DNA of 64,000 nucleotides from Paraburkholderia kururiensis. Its GTDB lineage: Bacteria; Pseudomonadota; Gammaproteobacteria; Burkholderiales; Burkholderiaceae. The position numbers and the translations under genes were made by a program. This document shows, one piece after another, positions 25,019-33,405 of the stretch. The first letter of the stretch is position 1. The number at the start of each line of letters is the position of its first letter. The notes under the pieces are model-generated. The model was not told the origin of the DNA and ran no database searches. It worked only from the letters and a program-made list of their open reading frames with translations. The stretch is from the NCBI RefSeq assembly GCF_034424375.1, contig NZ_CP139965.1, positions 6,613,281 through 6,677,280 of the forward strand, read 5' to 3'.

Positions 25019-25933
25019 TTAAGCAGGCACCTCGGGCAACCCGAGCATGTCGAGAAAAGCGCGCGCCACAGGCGTGGCCGGTTCGCCCGCTTTGCCCTTG
25101 AACACGGCCGCAAGCTCCCAGCACGGCTCGTCGGCTTCGTTGAGCGTTGCCGTGGCAATGGGCGCGCCACGCGTCTCGCGCATTCGCGCCGCGGCAACGG
25201 ACTCGGGCGCCATCGCAATAGCGAGCCCCTCGGCCGCGAGATCCAGCAGCATGGGAATGTCGTTGACCTCGAAACCGATGTGCCGATGCATTCCTGCGGC
25301 CGCGAAGGTGCGGTCCACGAGCCGGCGCATGCTCCATTCGGGACGCAGGTCTGCGAAGGTCTCTCCGGCCAGATCGGACAAACGCATTCCATGCGCACCG
25401 GCGAGGCGATGGCGCGCCGCGCACACCACGACCATGCCCTCGCACGCGAACATGCGCTGACCGAGATCGTCGGGAATCGGCAGGGCGGGTTGCGTGAACG
25501 CGATGTCCATGCGGCCCTCGCGAACGTCGTCGATCAATGTGCGGGAGCCGTCGAGCGTCAGCTCGATGTCGATGCCGCTGAAGGCCGCGCGAAAACGGCC
25601 CAGCGATGCGGGCAAATCGATGAAAGGGGCAAGACCATGAATGGCGCCGATGCTGAGCCGCCCACGCGCGAGCCCATGCACCTGCGTGACTGCATTGCGC
25701 GCCTCGCGTGCGGCCGCGAGCACGCGACGTGCTTCTTCGAGCAGGACTTCGCCCGCAGCCGTGAGTGCAACACGGCGCGTGCTGCGCACGAAGAGCGGAC
25801 CACCCAGGTCTTCTTCCAGCGCACGAATGGAAGCTGAAAGGCCGGACTGCACCACGTTCACCCGTTGGGACGCGCGCGTGAAATGCCGCTCCTCGGCCAC
25901 GGCAACGAAGTGCTCCAGCTGCTTCAGGTCCAC
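25019..25933 (-). CDS. LysR-family transcriptional regulator
   Basis: A 304-residue LTTR. The N-terminal winged HTH (MDLKQLEHFVAVAEERHFTR, then AASQRVNVVQSGLSAS-like, about residues 1-60) is followed by the periplasmic-binding-like effector domain (RLSIGAIHGLAPF; DIAFTQPALPIP). Gene is upstream of the amino-acid ABC operon on the same strand and divergent from the aldo-keto reductase, the classical arrangement for LTTR control of the divergent gene. The 180-nt spacer holds two short palindromes. Confidence 0.92.
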   Translation of the reverse strand: MDLKQLEHFVAVAEERHFTRASQRVNVVQSGLSASIRALEEDLGGPLFVRSTRRVALTAAGEVLLEEARRVLAAAREARNAVTQVHGLARGRLSIGAIHGLAPFIDLPASLGRFRAAFSGIDIELTLDGSRTLIDDVREGRMDIAFTQPALPIPDDLGQRMFACEGMVVVCAARHRLAGAHGMRLSDLAGETFADLRPEWSMRRLVDRTFAAAGMHRHIGFEVNDIPMLLDLAAEGLAIAMAPESVAAARMRETRGAPIATATLNEADEPCWELAAVFKGKAGEPATPVARAFLDMLGLPEVPA

Positions 25934-25986
25934 GCTGCGCCTCGCGAAGTGAAAGCGAAATGAATGCGGAATTAATCGTAAATGGC

Positions 25987-26016
25987 GCTTAATTTAAGCA
26001 CATTTTTCCATTGGAA
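25987..26016. promoter_or_regulatory. Two palindromes in the LysR/aldo-keto reductase spacer
   Basis: GCTTAA-T-TTAAGC (25987-25999) and TTCCA-T-TGGAA (26006-26016) lie 19-20 nt apart, centre to centre, in the divergent spacer. The first contains T-N11-A-like symmetry suited to a LysR dimer. They are the best candidates for LTTR recognition and activation sites; no footprint-like evidence is available. Confidence 0.4.
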
Positions 26017-26113
26017 CGATAGGTCGATGTTCTATATCGTCATGGAATTCCTTGCGTAATCGGCTGCATTCCGGCCGCAATCACGGTAACCCTCAAGCGG
26101 AGAAAGTTTCATC

Positions 26114-27166
26114 ATGGAATATCGCCAGTTGGGCCGCTCCGGCCTCAAGGTATCGAGTCTCACACTCGGCACGATGACGATGGGCGGCAAGGGCAAATTC
26201 GCGAACGTCGGCACAGTGGGCCTCGACGAAGCGCGCCGCCAGATCGATATGTGTCTCGACGCAGGCGTGAACCTGATCGATACGGCAGACGTGTACTCGA
26301 ACGGCGCCTCCGAAGAAATCGTGGGCGAAGCGCTGGGCGGCAAACGCAAGAGCGGCGTGCTCATCGCGACCAAAGCGCGCTTTCCGATGGGCGATGGCCC
26401 CAACGATCGCGGCCTCTCGCGCCATCATCTGATCGAGGCCTGCGAGGCAAGCCTGCGGCGCCTGAAGACCGACGTCATCGACCTGTACCAGGTGCACGAA
26501 TGGGACGGCGTCACGCCGCTCGAAGAAACGCTTGAAGCGCTGGATCTGCTCGTTCGCCAGGGCAAGGTGCGCTACGTGGGTTGCTCGAACTACTCCGGCT
26601 GGCATCTGATGAAAGCGCTCGGCGTGAGCGCGCGCGACCGCCTGCCGGCCTTCGTGAGCCAGCAAATTCACTACACGCTCGAAGCGCGCGAAGCCGAATA
26701 CGAACTCGTGCCCATCTCGCTCGACCAGGGGCTCGGCATTCTGGTGTGGAGCCCGCTCGCGGGCGGACTGCTGTCGGGCAAGCATCGTCGCGACGTGACG
26801 CCCGAAGGCACGCGTCAGCTGGCGGGCTGGAAGGAGCCGCCCATCCGCGATCAGGAACGGCTGTGGTCCATCGTCGACGTGCTCGTCGACATTGCCGGCG
26901 CACGCGGCGTTTCGGCGGCGCAGGTTGCATTGGCGTGGTTGCTGGGTCGCCCTGCGGTGGCGTCGGTCATCATCGGTGGACGCAATGAAGCGCAATTGCG
27001 CGACAACCTGGGCGCGGCAAACCTCAAGCTCAGCGCGGAAGAACGCGAGCGGCTCGACAAGGTCAGCCAGCCGCCGCTGCTCTACCCGTACTGGCACCAG
27101 ATGCAAACGGCAAGCGATCGCCTGGGTGCCGCAGACCTCTCGCTGATTGCGCCGTATATGAAGTAA
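26114..27166 (+). CDS. Aldo/keto reductase
   Basis: A 350-residue NAD(P)H-dependent oxidoreductase of the AKR (beta/alpha)8 barrel. The catalytic tetrad is visible: Asp56 and Tyr61 (NLIDTADVYSNG), Lys87 (IATKARF) and His128 (YQVHEWD). The cofactor-binding C-terminal part contains ILVWSPLAGGLLSGK and VIIGGRNEAQLRDN. It resembles the YajO/IolS-type branch. Divergent from the LysR gene, which may control it. Physiological substrate unknown. It ends before a very strong terminator. Confidence 0.93.
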   Translation: MEYRQLGRSGLKVSSLTLGTMTMGGKGKFANVGTVGLDEARRQIDMCLDAGVNLIDTADVYSNGASEEIVGEALGGKRKSGVLIATKARFPMGDGPNDRGLSRHHLIEACEASLRRLKTDVIDLYQVHEWDGVTPLEETLEALDLLVRQGKVRYVGCSNYSGWHLMKALGVSARDRLPAFVSQQIHYTLEAREAEYELVPISLDQGLGILVWSPLAGGLLSGKHRRDVTPEGTRQLAGWKEPPIRDQERLWSIVDVLVDIAGARGVSAAQVALAWLLGRPAVASVIIGGRNEAQLRDNLGAANLKLSAEERERLDKVSQPPLLYPYWHQMQTASDRLGAADLSLIAPYMK

Positions 27167-27185
27167 CGACGCACGTACGTTTCAC

Positions 27186-27235
27186 AGGAAGGGCCGGTGC
27201 CGCGCTATGCCGATAGCGCGGCACCGGCCCTTCCT
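27186..27235 (+). terminator. Strong hairpin terminator after the aldo-keto reductase
   Basis: A perfect 23-bp stem (27186-27208 with 27213-27235) closes a 4-nt GCCG loop and is followed by the T-rich CTTTA. It begins 20 nt after the stop codon. The length and perfection of the arms are unusual; it would isolate the reductase from the downstream sugar operon. Confidence 0.8.
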
Positions 27236-27659
27236 CTTTACCAGCGCTGCGCAAACGCGAATACCGATCCGGAAGTGATGTGTCGCCTATTCCAGACCGT
27301 TTATTTCATTTCGAAAGCCCCATTAAAATGGCATACATGAAAATCGACTTGTTCCTGCATTTTCCCAATATTTAGAAAAAGACCTATAGTATTACCATTG
27401 CATGGAAACGAAATACGCAAAGCCCACTATATAAAAAATGGCGTAAAAATAGTCCGACTAGTTAAGGGTATACCGCGATTATTAGACAAAACCGCCTGAT
27501 ATAGCATTTTTTCCACGCCGCAGCCCGCCTTGCCACCCACGCGTGAACGACACACCAGGCGGCCGCCGCAGGAAGTTGTGATGCCCGGTGCCGGCTCCGT
27601 TCGAGCCTGCGCCGCCGTTGATGACACGAAACTCAACACGACGGAAACAGGAGACCATC
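27236..27659. other. AT-rich leader of the sugar-type ABC operon
   Basis: About 420 nt with clearly lower GC than the surroundings, especially 27290-27510, and no gene. It must contain the promoter of the rightward ABC operon. Several TATA-like hexamers occur, but none has a convincing partner at 16-18 nt, so I do not assign a promoter. Confidence 0.5.
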
Positions 27660-28751
27660 ATGGCGCAAAAGCGCGACGACGCGGATCAGGTGAACGACTC
27701 CCGGCGCGGACTATTGCAGGGAGCCGCACTCGGAACAGGACTCGCCACGGCAATGGCATTGCTTGGCGGCGCAATATCGCCGGCACAGGCGGCGGAAGCC
27801 GCGCCCTTTCCGGGACATAAGCGGTGGAAAATCGTATTCGTCAATCACGTCACGACGAATCCTTTCTTCGTGCCGACGCAATACGGCATTCAGGACGCGA
27901 CGGCGATGTTCGGCATGGACTATCAATGGACCGGGTCCGCGAATGCCGACGTCAGCGAAATGGTGAATGCGCTTAACGCGGCCGTGGCAGCGAAAGCCGA
28001 TGCGATCGCAGTGCCCATCGTCGACCCGAAAGCCTTCGACAAACCGATTCAGAACGCACTCGACGCCGGCATCCCGGTGTTCGCGTACAACGCCGACGCC
28101 CCTTCGGGCACGACGAATCCGCGTCTTGCGTACATCGGGCAGGATCTGTATCTGTCCGGGTATCAGATGGGCGAGCGCATCGTGAGCCTGATCGACAGCG
28201 GGCTCGTCGCGCTCTTCATCGCCACCCCCGGGCAGCTCAATATCCAGCCGCGCCTCGACGGCGCGATGGCCGCCATCAAGAAGTCGGGCAAGAACATCGA
28301 CGCGCAAACCATCGCCACGGGCGCGACCGTCAACGAAGAACTCTCGAAGATCAAGTCGTTCTACCTGGGCCACCAGAACCTGAAAGGCATGTTCGCCGTC
28401 GACGCGGGCAGCACGCAGGGCGTGGCCGAAGTCATGAAGGAATCGAATCTTCAGTCGAAGGGTGTTCATGGCGGCGGCTTCGATCTGCTGCCGCGCACCG
28501 TGCAGTTGATTCATGAAGGCGTGCTCGACTTCACGATCGACCAGCAACCTTACGTGCAGGGTTTCTATACTGTTCTGGAGGCGTTCGTGTTCCTCGCGTC
28601 CGGTGGACTGGTGGGCCCGGCCAACATCAATACCGGTCTCAAGTTCGTGACGAAGGGCACGGTGGAGCCTTATCTCAATACGTCGACGCGCTATGAAGGC
28701 AAGAGCACGAAGGCGCAAATCGTGCCGCGCAGCGGCGGGATCAAGTCGTAA
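27660..28751 (+). CDS. Sugar-type ABC substrate-binding protein, Tat-type signal
   Basis: A 363-residue periplasmic binding protein of the Peripla_BP_4 (RbsB-like) family. The N-terminus carries a twin-arginine signal (DSRRGLLQGAALGTGL, RR at 15-16) ending near AQAAEA, unlike the Sec signals usual for this family. Core: KIVFVNHVTTNPFFVPTQYG, ADAIAVPIVDPKAF, GIPVFAYNADAP and FAVDAGSTQGVAEVM. The start at 27660 follows AGGAGACC. First gene of an operon with a permease and an ATPase; ligand likely a sugar, polyol or related compound. Confidence 0.92.
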   Translation: MAQKRDDADQVNDSRRGLLQGAALGTGLATAMALLGGAISPAQAAEAAPFPGHKRWKIVFVNHVTTNPFFVPTQYGIQDATAMFGMDYQWTGSANADVSEMVNALNAAVAAKADAIAVPIVDPKAFDKPIQNALDAGIPVFAYNADAPSGTTNPRLAYIGQDLYLSGYQMGERIVSLIDSGLVALFIATPGQLNIQPRLDGAMAAIKKSGKNIDAQTIATGATVNEELSKIKSFYLGHQNLKGMFAVDAGSTQGVAEVMKESNLQSKGVHGGGFDLLPRTVQLIHEGVLDFTIDQQPYVQGFYTVLEAFVFLASGGLVGPANINTGLKFVTKGTVEPYLNTSTRYEGKSTKAQIVPRSGGIKS

Positions 28752-29749
28752 TGTCTTCCGTGGCCGATAGACACACCAGCAGTGCCCGTCCGCAACGGCG
28801 GCTGGGCGCGATTGCACGTTCGAGCGAAACACGCATCTTCGTGGTGGCGCTGATTCTCAGCGCCTACTTCGAATTCATGAACCGCGACTTTCTTCTGACA
28901 GGTGCAAGCCTGCAGAACCTCTCGCAGTTCATCGCGCCCGCCGCCATCATCGCGTGCGGTGAAATCATGCTGATGATCGGCGGCGAGATCGATCTCTCCG
29001 CCGGCATGGTGTTCGCGTTTGCGCCGTTCGTCATGCATTTCGCGAGCGAGGCCGGGGCGCCCGCGTGGGCCGCGGCGCTCGCCGGCGTGCTCGCGGCCGC
29101 GGGCGTCGGCTTCGTGAACGGCGCCATGACGGTGTATCTGCGCATTCCGTCTTTCGTCACCACGCTCGGCACGCTCTTCTTCGTCAACGGCTTCACGCTG
29201 ACCATTTCGCGCGGCACGCCCGTGACACCGCCCGAGGGCGAAGCCTTCGCTTCGTTCATGGGTGCGTGGGGCTACAGCGAGATCATCTGGGCCGTCGCGA
29301 TCGTGCTCGTGATGCACGTCACGCTGCGCTACACGCGGTGGGGTCTGCACACCATTGCGGCGGGCGCCAATCCGCTGGGCGCGAGCGAGGCCGGCATCCA
29401 GATCCGTCGGCTCAAGCTCGGCAACTTCGTCATCGCGGCGCTGCTCGCGGGCTTGACGGGCATTCTGGAAGGCTTTCGCATCAGTTCCATCGACCCGCAG
29501 GCCGGCGGCAACCAGATCATGTTCCTTGCCGTAGCGGCCGCGGTGATCGGCGGCACGCCGCTCGCGGGCGGTTCGGGCACGATCATCGGCGGCTTCATCG
29601 GCGCGGCCGTGCTCGGCATTCTCAACGACGGCTTCACGCTCATCGGCATCAACGCGTTCACGTTCAACATGATTCTGGGCGCCGCCATTCTGGCCGCGAT
29701 GATCATCAACATCCACGTCATGCGGCTTGCGCGCAAAGGGGAGCTGTAA
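28751..29749 (+). CDS. Sugar-type ABC permease (RbsC family)
   Basis: A 332-residue BPD_transp_2 permease with about nine helices and the signature MIGGEIDLSAGMVFAF and GSGTIIGGFIGAAVLGILNDG stretches. The start overlaps the stop of the binding-protein gene by one base (TAATG), implying translational coupling. It forms the channel for the binding protein upstream. Confidence 0.93.
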   Translation: MSSVADRHTSSARPQRRLGAIARSSETRIFVVALILSAYFEFMNRDFLLTGASLQNLSQFIAPAAIIACGEIMLMIGGEIDLSAGMVFAFAPFVMHFASEAGAPAWAAALAGVLAAAGVGFVNGAMTVYLRIPSFVTTLGTLFFVNGFTLTISRGTPVTPPEGEAFASFMGAWGYSEIIWAVAIVLVMHVTLRYTRWGLHTIAAGANPLGASEAGIQIRRLKLGNFVIAALLAGLTGILEGFRISSIDPQAGGNQIMFLAVAAAVIGGTPLAGGSGTIIGGFIGAAVLGILNDGFTLIGINAFTFNMILGAAILAAMIINIHVMRLARKGEL

Positions 29750-30549
29750 TGACGGACACGACTGCAACGCCGGTTACAGCAGCGGCAACGGTGGACGCGC
29801 TGCGCGGCGAAAACATCGTGAAGCGCTTCGGCGCCGTTACGGCGCTGGACGGCGTGAACATCCGGCTCGGCCAGGGCGAGATTCTCGGCATTCTCGGCGA
29901 CAACGGCGCGGGCAAGTCCACGCTCATGAAGATCCTCACGGGCTTTCATCCGCAGACGAGCGGCAAGCTCTTCGTGCACGGCGAGCAAACGGAGCTGCGC
30001 TCCGTGGACCACGCGCGCGCGCTCGGCATTGAATGCGTCTACCAGGATCTCGCGCTTGCGAACTCGCTGAGCATCTATCACAACATGTTCCTGAACCGCG
30101 AGATCGTGCATCGCGGCCCGCTGCGTCTGCTCAATAACCGCGCCATGCGCCTGCGCGCGGCCGAGTGCCTGGAAGATATCGGCGTACACGTGCCTTCGGT
30201 GGACCTGCCTGTGGAGCAGCTTTCGGGTGGCCAGCGCCAGGCCATTGCCGTGGCGCGCGCGGTCAATTCGAACGCACGCATCCTGCTGCTCGACGAACCG
30301 CTCGCCGCCATGGGCGCCCGCGAGGCGGGACTCATCATCGACCTCATCATGCGGCTCAAGAAAAAGGGCAACCTTTCGATCGCGATGATCATGCACAACT
30401 ACGCGCAGACGCTCGACATCGCCGATCGCATCATGCTCATGCAGCGCGGGCGAGTGACTTACGAACGCGACAGCGCGAGCACATCCGTGGCGGAGTTGAT
30501 GGACATCGTGCGCCGCGAGTATCGCGAAATGCGCACAGGTACGCGCTGA
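29749..30549 (+). CDS. Sugar-type ABC ATPase, single nucleotide-binding domain
   Basis: A 266-residue ATPase. Walker A GDNGAGKST, Q-loop VYQDLAL, signature LSGGQRQAIA, Walker B ILLLDEPLAAMG and switch MIMHN are all present. RbsA-type ATPases usually have two domains (about 500 residues); this single-domain form is like FrcA. The DEPLAAMG variant of DEPTAAL is unusual. Start overlaps the permease stop (TAATG). It completes a three-gene importer. Confidence 0.92.
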   Translation: MTDTTATPVTAAATVDALRGENIVKRFGAVTALDGVNIRLGQGEILGILGDNGAGKSTLMKILTGFHPQTSGKLFVHGEQTELRSVDHARALGIECVYQDLALANSLSIYHNMFLNREIVHRGPLRLLNNRAMRLRAAECLEDIGVHVPSVDLPVEQLSGGQRQAIAVARAVNSNARILLLDEPLAAMGAREAGLIIDLIMRLKKKGNLSIAMIMHNYAQTLDIADRIMLMQRGRVTYERDSASTSVAELMDIVRREYREMRTGTR

Positions 30550-30697
30550 GCGGTTATCGGCGCTCGGCGCGGCAGCGCGCGGTTGTGCCCGCGCGCCTGA
30601 ATCGTCCTTACATCTGCCCTTCATTTCTCCGCTCGCCGTCGGGCCCTTCGCCTCACGAGCCTCACGAAGTCCGTGCCGAAAATTTCGCGGCACGCGT

Positions 30698-30727
30698 GGA
30701 ATAATTCCTCGTCCTGTCTGTTATTCC
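30698..30727 (+). promoter_or_regulatory. Candidate ECF sigma-dependent promoter
   Basis: GGAATAA (30698-30704) and TTATTCC (30721-30727) form perfect inverted arms 16 nt apart. Read as an ECF promoter, GGAATAA fits a -35 GGAA-type element and TGTTAT a -10 element, with a start site about 25-30 nt before the sigma gene ATG at 30759. Position and form suggest autoregulation by the adjacent sigma factor. Confidence 0.5.
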
Positions 30728-30758
30728 GGTACGCGCGCGACCGATACCGGAGCGATTG

Positions 30759-31292
30759 ATGAACGACGACGACCTGCCAGCCGTGCTGCCCACGCTGCTT
30801 CCGCGGCTGTGGCGGTTTGCGCTGCGCCTCACGCAGAACCAGCACGATGCCGAAGACCTCGTGCAGCGCGCCTGCGTTCGCGCCCTCGAACGGAGAAATC
30901 AGCTTCAGCCCGGCACGTCGGCACTCAGCTGGCTGTTTTCGATCGTTCATTCGACGTGGCTCAACGAATTGCGCTCGCGCTCGATTCGCAGCCGGGGCAG
31001 CATGGACTGGCAGGACGACGAGATCGAGTCGTTCGCCGACCCCTCGGGGCACAACCCGGAAGTCGATCTCATGCACCGCCAGGTCATTCGCGCGGTGGAA
31101 TCGCTGCCGGACGCGCAGCGTGTGGTCATGGTGCTCGTGGCCATCGAAGGGCTCAGCTATCGCGAGGCCGCCGAGGTACTGGACGTGCCGATCGGCACCA
31201 TCATGAGCCGGCTCTCGCGCGCCCGGCTGACGGTCGGACAACAATTCGGGGTACAGGCGCCAGCCTCCGCCCGCAAGGGGGAAGCACTATGA
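30759..31292 (+). CDS. ECF RNA polymerase sigma factor
   Basis: A 177-residue sigma-70 family extracytoplasmic-function factor. Region 2 spans about residues 10-75 (LRLTQNQHDAEDLVQRACVR) and region 4 about 108-158, with the HTH SYREAAEVLDVPIGTIMSRL. The ATG at 30759 is preferred over the adjacent TTG, with GGAG upstream. It overlaps the downstream anti-sigma-like gene by 4 nt (ATGA), a typical co-expressed pair. Redirects RNA polymerase to a stress regulon not defined here. Confidence 0.92.
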   Translation: MNDDDLPAVLPTLLPRLWRFALRLTQNQHDAEDLVQRACVRALERRNQLQPGTSALSWLFSIVHSTWLNELRSRSIRSRGSMDWQDDEIESFADPSGHNPEVDLMHRQVIRAVESLPDAQRVVMVLVAIEGLSYREAAEVLDVPIGTIMSRLSRARLTVGQQFGVQAPASARKGEAL

Positions 31293-32128
31293 CCAACGTC
31301 GACGATACGTTGCTGATGTTGTACGTGGACGGCGAACTGCCGCCCGAGCAGCGCGCCGAGGTGGAAGCCGCCGTCGCGCATTCGCCCGATCTGTCGGCGC
31401 GCGTCGCGGCGTTGCGCGCGTCGTGCCTGCCGTATCGCGCGGCCTACGAGCGTCAGCATTTGCCGCCGGTGCCGCAAAGTCTCACGCGGCGCATCGAAGA
31501 ACTCGTGAGCGTCAGCACGCCGCAGCAGCGGCCGGCCCGGCCGGCTCGCCGCACGCAGGCGCCGTGGCTCGCCGCGGCCTTCGTGGCAGGCGCGATCTGC
31601 TCGGGCGTGTTGACCGCGTATTTCGCGGGCGGCAATGCGTTGCCCGCGAGCGTCGATCCGTGGGTGCGCAGCGTGGCCGACTACCAGGTGCTCTACGGTC
31701 GCGAAACGGTAGCGGCCCTCAAGGAAGATCACGCCGCCACCGAGCAGATCCTCACGGACCTGAGCCAGCGCCAGGGCATGCCGATTCGCGTGCCCGACCT
31801 GCGCGAAGCGGGCCTCAAGTTCAAGCGCGTGCAGGTGCTCTACTACCACAACCGTCCGCTGATCCAGATGGTGTACCTGCCCGAGCGCGGCGACCCGGTC
31901 GCGCTCTGCGTGATCGAGGACACGCACGGCGATGCGCCGCTTCGCATGCAGCAGGTGGGCGAAATGAAGACCGTGACGTGGCGCGCGAACAAGCTCGCTT
32001 ATGTGCTGCTCGCGCGCAACGACAGCGTCGATCTGAAGGAGATGGCGCAGCAGATCGTCAACGGAAAGGCGGGCGATCTGTATGGGAACGCGACGGAAAA
32101 CGTGCCACGCGGCAAGTCGCTGACCTGA
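31289..32128 (+). CDS. Membrane anti-sigma factor-like protein
   Basis: A 279-residue protein with an N-terminal cytoplasmic helical segment like anti-sigma domains (TLLMLYVDGELPPEQRAEVE, about 1-50), one transmembrane helix (about 92-113) and a C-terminal extracytoplasmic domain of about 165 residues. The zinc-binding HxxxCxxC motif of ZAS anti-sigmas is absent. Its position directly after the ECF gene, with an ATGA overlap, supports a role as its membrane inhibitor releasing sigma in response to an envelope signal. Confidence 0.8.
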   Translation: MTNVDDTLLMLYVDGELPPEQRAEVEAAVAHSPDLSARVAALRASCLPYRAAYERQHLPPVPQSLTRRIEELVSVSTPQQRPARPARRTQAPWLAAAFVAGAICSGVLTAYFAGGNALPASVDPWVRSVADYQVLYGRETVAALKEDHAATEQILTDLSQRQGMPIRVPDLREAGLKFKRVQVLYYHNRPLIQMVYLPERGDPVALCVIEDTHGDAPLRMQQVGEMKTVTWRANKLAYVLLARNDSVDLKEMAQQIVNGKAGDLYGNATENVPRGKSLT

Positions 32129-32217
32129 GTAGAACTGAGTAGAAGACCGAAGCCGGCGAGCCGAGCGAAACAGCTGCTTATCGTGGCGCCCCGCCCACTC
32201 TCGACTAAGGGCCCCCC

Positions 32218-32253
32218 GCGCGCTGAACCCGCTCGCGACGAGGTTCAGCGTGC
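32218..32253. terminator. Convergent hairpin after the anti-sigma gene
   Basis: Arms 32218-32229 and 32242-32253 pair over 12 positions with one G-T wobble; core GCTGAACC/GGTTCAGC. It lies between two convergent genes and lacks a T-run, so it may be a bidirectional terminator of moderate strength. Confidence 0.4.
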
Positions 32254-32264
32254 GGCATCACCGT

Positions 32265-33296
32265 TCACGGCTGCCGTGTGGTCGCCGCAGTCGGGCAAGC
32301 CGGATCTTTACCCCAATGCCCGTCACATACGCGCCAGCGACACAGCTGGTCTTCGAAGAACCCTTTCTGCCCGCACTCCTTCACGCGATCCGCGAGACGC
32401 GCATCGCCCGCGTTCGTGGATGCGGCCACTTTTGTCGGCGCTTCCTTCGAGGTTTCCTTTGCAGCGGCCTGCTTTGCTGAAGCCTTCTTCGACTGCGCCG
32501 GCTTCGCAGGCGCTTCTTTCTCAGCCTCGGTGGACGGCTTAGTGCGCGCGACAAGCGCAGCCAGCAGGTCGGCGTCCGAGTCGTCGTGCGCCTTGCCGGT
32601 CTTCGTGTCGTGGGACTTCTGCGTCTGCGCTACAGCTACCGGTTTCGTTGCATGACGGCTGGCGCTTGCGGCCTCATGCTTGTTGCGCGACGCGACCGTC
32701 TCATGTCGCTTGCTGCTCGAAGCAGCGGTGTCGGCCGACTTCGCGCTCTTCGCCGGCGCGGCGGCAAGCGTGGCAGCCGATGCCGGTGCGCCTGTGTCCT
32801 CTGCGCCGTTGGCCAGCGCGCGAGACAGGCGATTGTCGTCGACGGCGCCCGATGCCGATGCCATGTTCGCCGCCGACGCTGCGCCCTGCGATGCACTCGC
32901 AGAGTCGTCGGCCACGATGGTCGCGGCCTGGGGCGCGGATGCGGAAGCAGCATTGGCTGCAGTGGTTTGAGCCGCGCTCGCACCGCTGGCCTGTGCCGGC
33001 GTAGTCGCCGCTGCGCTCACCGTTGCATCGCTCTGCGCCGCGCCGGCCGGATGCGACGGGTAACGCCCCTGCAACTGCCAGGCCCCCACCGCGGCCAGCG
33101 CCACGACAAACAACGCGCCCACCACGAGCGGCTTCTTGCTGCGCGGCGGCTTCTTCTCGGCAGGCGGCACGACTCGGCCTTCCAGGTTCGCGAGGATGCG
33201 CGAACCGTTGGCTTCGCTTCCGCGAGCCGTATCGGAAAGCAGGCTAGGCGGCGTTCTGGAATTCGGGCTGTCCGGCGCACTCATTCGCTGTCTCAT
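32265..33296 (-). CDS. Ala-rich single-pass membrane protein with four-cysteine C-terminal domain
   Basis: A 343-residue protein: short cytoplasmic N-terminus, one transmembrane helix (about residues 56-76), a long Ala/Ser/Thr/Lys-rich linker (about 80-300) and a compact tail with Cys308, Cys319, Cys324 and Cys334 around FFEDQLCRWRVCDGHWG. Topology suggests the tail is periplasmic with two disulfides. The start at 33296 follows AAGGA; 33284 is an alternative. No named family recognised. It is divergent from the VanY-like peptidase at the edge of the type VI cluster, so an envelope or secretion role is possible but unproven. Confidence 0.7.
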   Translation of the reverse strand: MRQRMSAPDSPNSRTPPSLLSDTARGSEANGSRILANLEGRVVPPAEKKPPRSKKPLVVGALFVVALAAVGAWQLQGRYPSHPAGAAQSDATVSAAATTPAQASGASAAQTTAANAASASAPQAATIVADDSASASQGAASAANMASASGAVDDNRLSRALANGAEDTGAPASAATLAAAPAKSAKSADTAASSSKRHETVASRNKHEAASASRHATKPVAVAQTQKSHDTKTGKAHDDSDADLLAALVARTKPSTEAEKEAPAKPAQSKKASAKQAAAKETSKEAPTKVAASTNAGDARLADRVKECGQKGFFEDQLCRWRVCDGHWGKDPACPTAATTRQP

Positions 33297-33405
33297 TGAA
33301 TCCTTGTTTAATTCGCCGCGATAATAATGTCCGAACCTGGCGAGCAGGCTGATTCTAAAGTCTCGCATTACAAAATACAATTGCCGGCAAATTGCGGGGT
33401 GCACC

